Positions 31,507 to 64,000 of a stretch of DNA of 64,000 nt are shown in pieces. Source of the DNA: Prinia subflava (lineage: Eukaryota; Chordata; Aves; Passeriformes; Cisticolidae); assembly GCF_021018805.1 (NCBI RefSeq), contig NC_086283.1:22161662-22225661 (forward strand), read 5' to 3'. Position 1 is the stretch's first letter. Each line of letters opens with the position of its first letter. The position numbers and the translations under genes are program-made. The notes under the pieces were generated by a model, which saw only the letters and a program-made list of their open reading frames with translations, was not told where the DNA came from and ran no database searches.

Positions 31507-34101
31507 CTACACTTCAGTGATGCTGTCAGGTGGCCACTCCCTGGCTGGCCCCTCTCCTTTGGGATGGGACTGGGACACTCCCACCCTGTTGCTCCCAAGT
31601 CCAGCACATCCCGGAGCCTTCTGCCCTTTCCTCAAGAGGCAGAAGGCCCAGGCACAGAAGAGGGAAAGTCCTACCAGGGCCACAAGCAGAGCCAGGGAGG
31701 CAGTGCCCTCAGGCTGGGGACAGATCCATCGGGGAGTGCCGGTGATCTTGGCCGAGATATTCCGGCCATGCTCCTGGAAGACACAAAGGGTTTGGCGCAG
31801 GTCCAGCACGGCCACGCCGGCCACACGCAGCGTGTCCAGCCAGCCCAGCGAGCAGCAGCTCCATGGGTTCCCAGCCACGGACACGGCCCTCAGGCTGTGG
31901 GACCAGCTCCCAATTGTTCCCAAGGTCTGCAGGTTGTTATTCCGAATGTCCAGGTTCTCCAGCGGGGAGCAGGAAAGCCCTGTGGGCAGCAGGCTCAGGT
32001 GGTTGCCCGACAGGTCCAGCACTCGGAGCGTGCCCAGGCAGGGCAGCACTGTCTGGCTCTCATCCATCTGGTTGTCCGTCAGAGAGAGCTCCTGCAGGGA
32101 CAGCTCCAAGCCCCCCAGTGCTCCCGTGGGCATGGACAAGTCCCTGTTTCCCGACAGGTCCAGGGAGAGCAGCGGGGTCTGGTTGAAGGCGTGGGGCTGC
32201 AGCCTGGAGATGTTGTTCTTGGACAGACTCAGGTGCTTCAAGCGAGGCACGTTGTAGAAGGGGGTGCAGGTGTCTCTGGGGGCTGATGTGTGAGAATCCC
32301 CTCGCAAATCCCTTCCCTGGTCATTCCCCTGGCTCTCACAAGGCTGGAGGCTGTTGGAGCCCAGATCTATGGATTCCAGATGAGGCAGGGAACTGAAGAA
32401 CCAGTGTGGCAGCACACGGAGCGCATTGCTGTGGAGGTCCAGTGAGCGCATGGACAGCTCTGTGCCATTGGAGACAGACTCCCTGGCCACATCCTGGAGA
32501 CAGTTCCTAGCCAGGCTGAGGCTGTGCAGGGAGCCCAGGCTGTGGAAGAAGGAAAATGGGAACAGCTCCAGGCGGTTATTGCTGAGATCCAGGTCAACCA
32601 CGTGTGTCAGAGCAGCCACGGGACGCACGGTCCTGTTGAACCTCTGCATCTCCTTGTAGAGCAGGACGTACTCCCTGGGATGGGGTGAGCCTGGGAGCAG
32701 GGAAGCAATGAGGTTGTTGGAGAGGTTTAAGTGTGTGAGATCATGGGCTCTGGGGAGCTCGGGAAAAGAGAGGAGTCTGTTATGGCTCAAGTCAAGCACT
32801 CGGAGCAGGTAGGGCTCCGCTCCCCCCTCCTCGGAGAACAGCTCCAGGGCGTTGTGGCTGAGGTTTAAAACTCGCAGCTGCGTGAGGCTGAAGCCAGAGA
32901 TACAGTGGAGGGAATTCAAAGCCAAGTTCAGCACCTCCAGCTCTTCCAGAGGCTCAAAAGTTCCCTCCTGGATCTCCATGATGTAGTTGTTGCTGAGGTC
33001 GAGCTGGCGCAGCTGCGGAGAGTTCCGGAAGGTCCCTGACAGCAGCTTGGTCATCGTGTTCCCGGAGAGATCCAGCACCCTTAGGCTGGTGAGGTTGCTG
33101 ATGTACCAGCTGGCCATGTGGCTCTCCAGGTTATTCACAGACAGGTCCAGGACCTCTATATTCCCGAGCAGATGGAAAGCTTCCCCGTTAGCCAAGTAAT
33201 TCCGGTCTAGGTGGTTCGATCCCAGGAGAAGCAAGCGCAGCTGAGGCAGCTGAGCCAGGGCGGTGGCTGACACGGCTTCCAGCTGGTTGAAGCACACATC
33301 CAGGTACTCCAGCTGCCCAAATCCTGGCATGTTGCTGCCTGACAGGTTTTGGATGAAGTTGTTTGAGAGTTCAAGGTACTTAATTCCTTGGCCAAGCTCC
33401 TCGGGAAATTTCTGCAGGCCAACTCCTTTGCAAGACACCTTCGAGGGGCTCTGTGGAGAGACAGGAGAGGTGTGAATGAGGGGGGTACAAACCACAGCTC
33501 TAGGTGAGCAACCTGCTGTCCAAGACGGGCATGAGAAGTGAGAACGAGCACTGCTCCCCCTTCCCAATCCCAGCTGGTCCAAAGCATCCCTGTTCAGGTA
33601 GAGGAAGGCCTCTGTGTAGGCTCCACCTTTCCTCTTGCTCCAGTTTCCTCTGGAGTTGGGAATGTGGATGGGGAACAGCTGATTTCTTTCTGCAAAGAAA
33701 GAAATGAGTGACAGAAACCTGCTGTTCCCAATCCAGGCTCCCAACTGCCCCATTGGAATCCCTGCACTCCATCCTCTGAGCACCTCAGGCAAGGCAGGAA
33801 CGTGGGAGCAGCTGGATGCCAGGGACCACCTCATGGGAGACCAGCTCCAAGGCAGGAAAATAGAGGAAAAGCTGGGAAAGAGATGGAGGCTGGAGGGAGG
33901 TGAGAGCCACAGGGAGGAGATCGAGAGGGATGTAGTCAGCCCCAGCCACGCTACTGGAGCCATCCCAGCCCAGGTGCTCCTTGAAAACAGCCTTACCTGC
34001 TGGCACAGCGGGGAGCTGGGCCTCGTTTCCAGGCTAGCTCGGGCTCTGAGGATGGACGGGAGCAGCCAGAGCAGGAAACATCCCCGTGCAGCCCAGAGCA
34101 T
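31507..34101 (-). CDS. LRRC32 (GARP)/NRROS-family leucine-rich-repeat membrane protein
   Basis: Known family members anchor latent TGF-beta on the cell surface (LRRC32 on regulatory T cells, NRROS on myeloid cells). Exon 1 is 33997-34101 (signal peptide MLWAARGCFLLWLLP..., 35 aa) and exon 2 is 31507-33450; together 682 aa (GARP 662, NRROS about 690). Seen in order: short N-terminal cysteine cap (C33, C42), about 20 leucine-rich repeats (60-560), a non-repeat insert (about 286-318), a Cys-flanked insert (406-430), the C-terminal cap NPWSCCSLGWLDTL (563-576), a transmembrane helix (about 618-641) and a 41-residue tail ending SITEV. Two phrases echo human GARP closely: LHCISGFSLTQLRVL and PTGALGGLELSLQEL. 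C218 and C352 match the GARP cysteines that bond to latent TGF-beta. Because LRRC32 itself belongs to the 11q13-type block and NRROS to another, this looks like a third paralogue, so I give no symbol. The 546-nt intron is open in frame. Confidence 0.88.
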   Translation of the reverse strand: MLWAARGCFLLWLLPSILRARASLETRPSSPLCQQVRLFSRSTWAGMAPVAWLGLTTSLSISSLWLSPPSSLHLFPSFSSIFLPWSWSPMRWSLASSCSHVPALPEVLRGWSAGIPMGQLGAWIGNSRFLSLISFFAERNQLFPIHIPNSRGNWSKRKGGAYTEAFLYLNRDALDQLGLGRGSSARSHFSCPSWTAGCSPRAVVCTPLIHTSPVSPQSPSKVSCKGVGLQKFPEELGQGIKYLELSNNFIQNLSGSNMPGFGQLEYLDVCFNQLEAVSATALAQLPQLRLLLLGSNHLDRNYLANGEAFHLLGNIEVLDLSVNNLESHMASWYISNLTSLRVLDLSGNTMTKLLSGTFRNSPQLRQLDLSNNYIMEIQEGTFEPLEELEVLNLALNSLHCISGFSLTQLRVLNLSHNALELFSEEGGAEPYLLRVLDLSHNRLLSFPELPRAHDLTHLNLSNNLIASLLPGSPHPREYVLLYKEMQRFNRTVRPVAALTHVVDLDLSNNRLELFPFSFFHSLGSLHSLSLARNCLQDVARESVSNGTELSMRSLDLHSNALRVLPHWFFSSLPHLESIDLGSNSLQPCESQGNDQGRDLRGDSHTSAPRDTCTPFYNVPRLKHLSLSKNNISRLQPHAFNQTPLLSLDLSGNRDLSMPTGALGGLELSLQELSLTDNQMDESQTVLPCLGTLRVLDLSGNHLSLLPTGLSCSPLENLDIRNNNLQTLGTIGSWSHSLRAVSVAGNPWSCCSLGWLDTLRVAGVAVLDLRQTLCVFQEHGRNISAKITGTPRWICPQPEGTASLALLVALVGLSLFCAWAFCLLRKGQKAPGCAGLGSNRVGVSQSHPKGEGPAREWPPDSITEV
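33451..33996 (-). other. Phase-0 intron of the GARP-like gene, open in frame
   Basis: Donor CAG|GTAAGG at 33996 and acceptor TCTCTCCACAG ending at 33451 are both good. The intron is 546 nt (182 codons) without an in-frame stop, so an unspliced transcript would read as one 864-aa frame. The inserted peptide has no repeat or domain pattern, which supports splicing as the normal state. Confidence 0.75.
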
Positions 34102-34175
34102 GTTGGGCTGCGAGCGCTGCCAGCCCCGTCCCGCTCCTGCGGCGTCGCTGGCAGGCTGGGCAGGAGCCAGGCTCT

Positions 34176-34183
34176 GTATAAAT
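34176..34183 (-). promoter_or_regulatory. TATA-like box of the GARP-like gene
   Basis: TATTTATA on the minus strand (TATAAATA on the plus strand), about 75 bp upstream of the ATG. The spacing predicts a short 5' UTR of about 45 nt. Confidence 0.5.
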
Positions 34184-34189
34184 AGGCTT

Positions 34190-37100
34190 CAGGATGGGAT
34201 GGGGGAAGGAGATAAGGCATGTGGGTGTTCGTAGCTACGGAAGTGGGAAAAGAAAGACATCAGCTCGCAGAGGGGGAAAAACGGCACAAAGCCACAGGGA
34301 AGGGAAACGGCAGGATGGGGAGGAGGGAGCTCAGGTGACCGGCTGGACGCGCTGTGACATCAAAAAGCCAGGAGGCAAGGGTGGCACGTAGGAAAGCTGA
34401 GAGGGTTTGGGGGAGCTTCCCCGTGGCAGAGACAGGATGAGCCAGCTCCCGGGACACAAGGGCTCTGCAGCTATCCCGAGCTAGGGACAGCTCCTGGCTG
34501 TGGGATCACCTGACTGTCACACCCAGGCAGGGACATTCCCTCCCCATCCCAGCGCTGCTGCTCTCGGGAAACAACAGCTTCCCAGGGCTCACCGCCCCTT
34601 CCCAGCGGGATGTGCAGAGCTGGAATCCCCCTCCTCCTCCTCTCCCTCCCCAGGGTTCTGCGGCAGGCAAGCTCTGGGCTCCTCGCTGTCACACCCCGTG
34701 TGGCCACCTGGGCTGCCGTGTCACCTCCTCGCCCAGGGCAGGAACCAGAAGGGAACTGTCCCTGCGGCAGCTCCAGGTGGGATCTGTGCACCCGGAGCTG
34801 TGCCCCACCCACAGGGACTTTTCTTTTGTGGTGGCATCTCCGTGTCCGTGTGCCACCTAGTGCTGACACACTCCTCGGGGACACGCCCCACATACTTCAC
34901 GAAGCACTCTCCATAATGCACAGCTTGGGGGTTTTTGGCTCAGTGTGGCCAGTTCCACGTGAAGGAGCCACTCAGGCTGCTGAGGGGTTGTCCAAGGATG
35001 TGAAGTTTCAGCCACGGAGCCCATGCTCTAATCCTGGAGGTGTCTGGTAGGAAAAAATAATATATAAGCATAAAATACATACATAAACAAATACAGATTA
35101 TTTATGTATCTATGTACACACAGTTACACATCTGAGTTACTCCTCACCCTCTCACAGCTGGTGCGGTGGGGGACACCTTGTCACCTCAGGGTGTGACACA
35201 GCCTTGAGCTGGCCCGGTGTCCCCAGCCTCTGGGGCAGGCAGGACAGCAGTGACAGGCTAGGGATAGCGTCCTGGGCTGATGCCCCGCAGTGCCGGGGCT
35301 GGAGGCAGCTGTGAGCACACAGCACATCTGTGCAGATGTGAGCTCCTGCCAGGGAAACACCGACCTCTGGATGACCCCCCTGCCCTCCCAAAAGCGGAAC
35401 CGGCCCCGGGCGCGCTCCAGCCCCGGCACGTCTGGCCCTGCCATGCCCGGGGAAGCCCGGCCTGTCCCCCTGCACCCCAACTGCTGGACATGGGTCTGCA
35501 CGGTGACACAGCCCCTGTCAGCAGCTGAAAAGTCCCTGATTTGGATCAGGGACTTCCGCAGAGAATCCCTGGGCACTTGCATCCCAAGGCTGTGAACTCC
35601 CCTCGCAGGAGGACCAGGTGTGGATCAGACCCGGCAAACACCGAGAGGCTTTTCTTGGATCGCGATAAAGGCAGAGGGAACCACACAGCCTGAACAGGGA
35701 GAGGTCTGCTCTGAAACCAGCTATCCTGTGCTTCTTGGCCTTCCTGCCCTCCACGCTTGCTCCAGGGCTCCAGCAGGATCTGTTGGAGAGATTCCCTGTT
35801 CCCCTCAAGGCTTTTGTGGGAGAAGTGTCCAAAGGATGTGCGGAATGAGCAGCAGGACTGAGGTGTGGAGAAGCGGGGACAGAGCCACCTGCCCAGGTCA
35901 CATCTGTACTGTGGGTGACGGGCTCCAGCCTGGGTGTTCGGGAGCAGAAGGATACCTGATTATCTGAGTCCATCAGATCTGCCCGTCCTTCCATGCATTC
36001 CCAGCGCATTGGGAAGGTGACTCCTGATTAGCTCTGACCCCAGGGAGGGGACGGTCCCTCTCCCATTCCTGAAGGATGGAGCTGTCCCCTTGCAAAGCAC
36101 AGCCAACACTCTGCTGTGGCCATACAGACCTTCCAGAGGAGCTCCTGGTGTGGCTGGGGAGGGACATCCCACCGGGAACACCGGGAACACCGAGAGCAGG
36201 GAAAAGCTGTATGTGCCAAGGCCACCTGCAGCCAGCTCCAATTCCATGTCTCCAACTCATGCTTTGGTCAGTGTGAGCACCAGAAAAAGCCTGTTGATAC
36301 ATTCCATGCAGGAACTGCTCCCTCCCGCCCTCCTCCAACATCCCGAGCACACACGAGAGGGGACAGCAACACTCTGGCCTTTTACAGAGCAAAGGGATTC
36401 TCCCTCTGCCTCCCCCTGCCCGCAGCCATGGAGCACATCCCAGATCCTGCCAGCGGGGGACAAGGAATGCAAACTCCATCCCCGGCTCTCCCAACACCCT
36501 GTTATTTACGGCTGCCCCCAGCCTTGCTGCTCGGGCCTGTTCTAAAGCAATCCTGTTAACGATTTGCTTCATGTTCTCACTGTACGCAGTTGTCCCGCTT
36601 CATTCTTGTCACAGGAACATGTCCCTCTTAATCCATTTGAAAGGAAAGAAAACCACAAAACCCAGTGAAGAGCCCCCAAGGCTCCTGCCCGTCCCACATG
36701 TCGAGGCTGAAGGGAGGAGAAGCCACTAAAAAGCCAGAGCAGCCCATTTGTCACGCAGTTGTCTCCCGAAGTGCACGGCTCCTGTGAATAGCGAGGCCAT
36801 GGCCAACGCCGCTGCCCCGAGGAATTTTTGTCTCCCAATAACTGCAACACTTGGCAAGGGACATCACTTGCTAGGGATGGAGCCAGGAATGCTCCAGGCA
36901 GGGCGGGCCCTCCGTGGCCGCAGCACAGCGCTGGGACACGTCCCTCCCACACCCTGCAGGTGACCGTGAGCCACCTCTGCATGGAGCCAGCACCAAGATC
37001 ACGGAATCAAAGGACTGGGCTGGGAGGGATCTTACAGATCTAACAGTTCCATTCTCTGCCGTGGGCAGGGACATCTTCCTCTATCCCAGATTGCTCCAAA

Positions 37101-37864
37101 CCCTGTCCTGGCCTTGGGCACTTCCAGGGATCCAGGGGCAGTCACAGCTTCTCTGGACAGCCTGTGCCAGGCCCTCTCCACCCTCACAAGGAAGAATTCC
37201 TTCCCAATCTCCCATCTAAATCTACCCTCTTTCAGCCTGAAACCATTGCTTCTTGTCCTGTCACTCCAGACTCTTGTCCAAAGTCCTTCTCCAGCTCTCC
37301 TGGAGCCCCTTTAGGCACTGAGGTCCCCAAACCTTCCCTGCTCCAGGCTGAAGATGTCACTTCGGGATTTGCCCTGTTTCTACACAGGCTGGAACTTCAC
37401 TGCCCTCTTGAAAACACAAACAGGCTCTGGAAAGAAACACAGGGAAACAAAACTCTAACCAAGCCGAGTAAGTGCGAGCCAAGGGCTGAGACAACAGAGC
37501 AATTTGTGCCTGTGCCTCAGCTCCAGAGCATCTTATGGCTTTAGGTCTCTCCAGCTGAGGGGAGGTAACAGGACAGAGTTGCTCAAGAAGCCAAAAGAAA
37601 CAATAGTGTCCCAGCTCCTCTATTAGTCACCAGAAATCGAGTTATGACTAGACTCAGCAGGGCTCAGAGAAAAGAAAAAGTGGTGACTTCATGCTGGACT
37701 GGATTTTAAAATCCCATTTTTTTTCCTTTGCTAAAGTCTCCATCACCACTTATTTTAGGTAGAAGGGTGCCAAAAGGAAAGGGGTAAGGGGAGGAAAGCT
37801 AAAAACCACATCTAAAAGCAGGACAGTTGCTATTAAAACAGAAAAAAAAATCCTGTTTGAATAT
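34190..37864. other. Intergenic stretch between GARP-like gene and EDA 3' end
   Basis: Unique GC-rich sequence up to about 36950, then one CR1 copy (36998-37350) and more AT-rich sequence. No exon recognised. Composition changes at about 37.6 kb from GC-rich to more AT-rich, and this continues through EDA. Confidence 0.45.
36998..37350 (-). mobile_element. CR1 LINE copy
   Basis: Begins ATCACGGAATCAAAGGACTG and includes TTCTCTGGACAGCCTGTGCC, AGGAAGAATTCCTTCCCAAT, TTCAGCCTGAAACCATTGCT and CTGGAGCCCCTTTAGGCACT. Closely related to the copy at 40945-41320, which shares the same diagnostic stretches, so the two belong to one subfamily. Confidence 0.85.
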
Positions 37865-37870
37865 TTTATT
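37865..37870 (-). terminator. Candidate polyadenylation signal of EDA
   Basis: AATAAA on the minus strand, 983 bp beyond the EDA stop codon. It is the first canonical signal downstream. Other signals further left cannot be excluded, since mammalian EDA has a longer 3' UTR. Confidence 0.4.
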
Positions 37871-37984
37871 CTTAAACATAACAAACTTCCTCCGAGTGTT
37901 GTCACAAATACTTGTGGCTGCTCTACGTGGCTCGGTGAAGCCTGTAGAAATGTGTTCTGGTTTGCAAAATATTAATTAAAAAGA

Positions 37985-38055
37985 ACAAAACAATCCCCCC
38001 CAAAAAACCCCAAAAACAAAACCAAAAGAAAAACAAAAACAAAATACCCCCAACA
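37985..38055 (-). repeat. G/T-rich tract in the putative EDA 3' UTR
   Basis: On the minus (transcript) strand this reads as runs of G4 to G7 separated by T-rich spacers. The plus strand is A/C-rich, with CCCCCCC, CCCC and CCCCC. Low-complexity sequence. Confidence 0.5.
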
Positions 38056-38852
38056 CAACTCAGCTTGCTGTAACAGCAGCAGTACTTGAAGGCAGCCCCC
38101 GCTGGGGCAAGGTTACCTCTGGGCTAAGGGCAGGAGCTGAAAGGAGCAGAGGCCTGGACCCGGGAATCGGCGTTTTCTTTGGGATTTGGTGGTTTCTGGA
38201 ATGCGGAGGCAGTTTCCTATCTGCTAAGCCTGCTCTAGTTATTCCTCTTCCTCTCGCACTTCCTGCTTTTGCTTCTAAGCTCTAGGTCGAGGCACTTTTC
38301 CTCCTCCTCCTCCTCCTCCTGAGGATGAATGTAAACACCACTGACCTTGTCTCGCCCACCTCCCCTTGCCCCCTGGCCCTTACAGATCCCCCTGGGAAGG
38401 CAGGAAGTCAGAATCCCCTTCTTGACTGTCGTTAGCGTGCACAAGCAGGAGCCTGGCTGGGATTTTGGGACAGGAGTCCGTGTCCTCCCGCTCCCGCCTG
38501 GGGTGCCCTTGCCAGTGCAACATCCGAGCAGAGCCCCCAGCTCTCCCACCAAGCCTCATGTGAAGGTCACCGAGCAGAGTATCAGTGCAGTAATACTTGA
38601 AATACTGAGACAAGGCACACCCAACAGCCTTTCCTCCTCACAACGCTCTCCCCACCAGCTTTTTGGTTTGATCCGAGTCTCCCCGCGAGTCACAGAGGAC
38701 AATTGTGCTTCCTGCATTCACATATAGGAATAAATAGCTCTGGATCAGTTTCCTTTATGGCCGGATTACAGAACCCCTGAAATACTGATACGCTTTATGA
38801 ACAGCAGCACTGTGCAGTTCCGTGGGTGTCCTTGGCCACGCCAAGTTCCTCT

Positions 38853-63629
<24,777 letters not shown>

Positions 63630-64000
63630 CTGTAAGAAGAGGGAAAAGTTTAAGCATCTTTGCAAGGCTGGTTCAGCCAAGCTGAGAGATTGAAGCCTAA
63701 ATGCCAGATCCTTTCCATCAGGGATGAGAGGGAGAGCCGAGGAGGATGCAAGATGGCTGCTCACAGATCTCAGCTCACCCCAAGGAGATATGTCCCCTTG
63801 GAAGCAGTCCAGGACTTGGGAAAGCTCCACCTGAGGGATTTCGGCATAGAGAATCCTTCCCCCAGGCATGGGGATCTGCAGGCCAGGGCTACAGGGAGAT
63901 CTATGGCTGGAATTAATCAAACACCTCAAAGGCTGAAACAATAATTCCCAATTTTTCTCTGCAAAACTTGCTCAATCCTGGAGCTCTTTCTCCAGCATTA
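63630..64000 (-). other. EDA: 3' end of EDA intron 1
   Basis: Sequence upstream of EDA exon 2, with a pyrimidine-rich acceptor (CTTTTCCCTCTTCTTACAG on the minus strand). Nothing else recognised up to the window edge. Confidence 0.7.

Noticed and set aside
31225..32286. 353-aa open frame on the plus strand over the GARP-like gene
   Set aside because: It overlaps the leucine-rich-repeat coding region on the other strand; its Gln/Arg/Ser-rich peptide is the complement of LRR codons.

Overview
The window is nuclear DNA of a bird, probably a songbird. The genes are vertebrate with GT-AG introns, and about twenty copies of one retroposon family match the 3' end of the avian CR1 LINE. There are no bacterial operons, rRNA, tRNA or CRISPR arrays. 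The gene set P2RY4 - DGAT2-family acyltransferase - IGBP1 - EDA is the human Xq13.1 neighbourhood, which in birds lies on chromosome 4 (4A in songbirds).

Layout, left to right. 1-4020: GC-rich flank with two minisatellites and no recognisable exon. 4021-5145 (+): P2RY4, a nucleotide-sensing GPCR with an uninterrupted coding region. 6966-10668 (-): eight-exon DGAT2-family acyltransferase, 361 aa. 12284-16868 (-): six-exon IGBP1 (alpha4, PP2A-binding), 340 aa, starting at a CpG-rich promoter. 21760-24718 (-): five-exon WNT11-family ligand, 346 aa, with a TATA box; best call WNT11B, the paralogue that mammals lack. 31507-34101 (-): two-exon, 682-aa leucine-rich-repeat membrane protein of the LRRC32 (GARP)/NRROS family. 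38853-63629 (-): exons 2-8 of EDA (ectodysplasin A: furin sites, collagen stalk, TNF domain); exon 1 lies beyond the right edge.

The most interesting signal is the block itself. P2RY - DGAT2-like - WNT11-like - LRRC32-like repeats, in order, the human 11q13 series P2RY2 - DGAT2 - WNT11 - LRRC32. The window therefore looks like the second copy of a region duplicated in early vertebrate genome doubling, with WNT11B and the GARP-like gene kept here and lost from the mammalian X. The GARP-like protein keeps the two cysteines that in GARP bond to latent TGF-beta, and adds an RGD tripeptide in a loop and a PDZ-type C terminus. The acyltransferase keeps a DGAT2-type N terminus that human DGAT2L6 lacks.

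Three of the genes encode or display secreted signals or their carriers (WNT11B, GARP-like, EDA). A shared role is not shown by the sequence. The left 37 kb is GC-rich and gene-dense; the EDA introns are more AT-rich and hold most of the CR1 copies and simple repeats.

All exon borders were read by eye from splice motifs, reading phase and remembered family sequences; no alignment or expression data were used.
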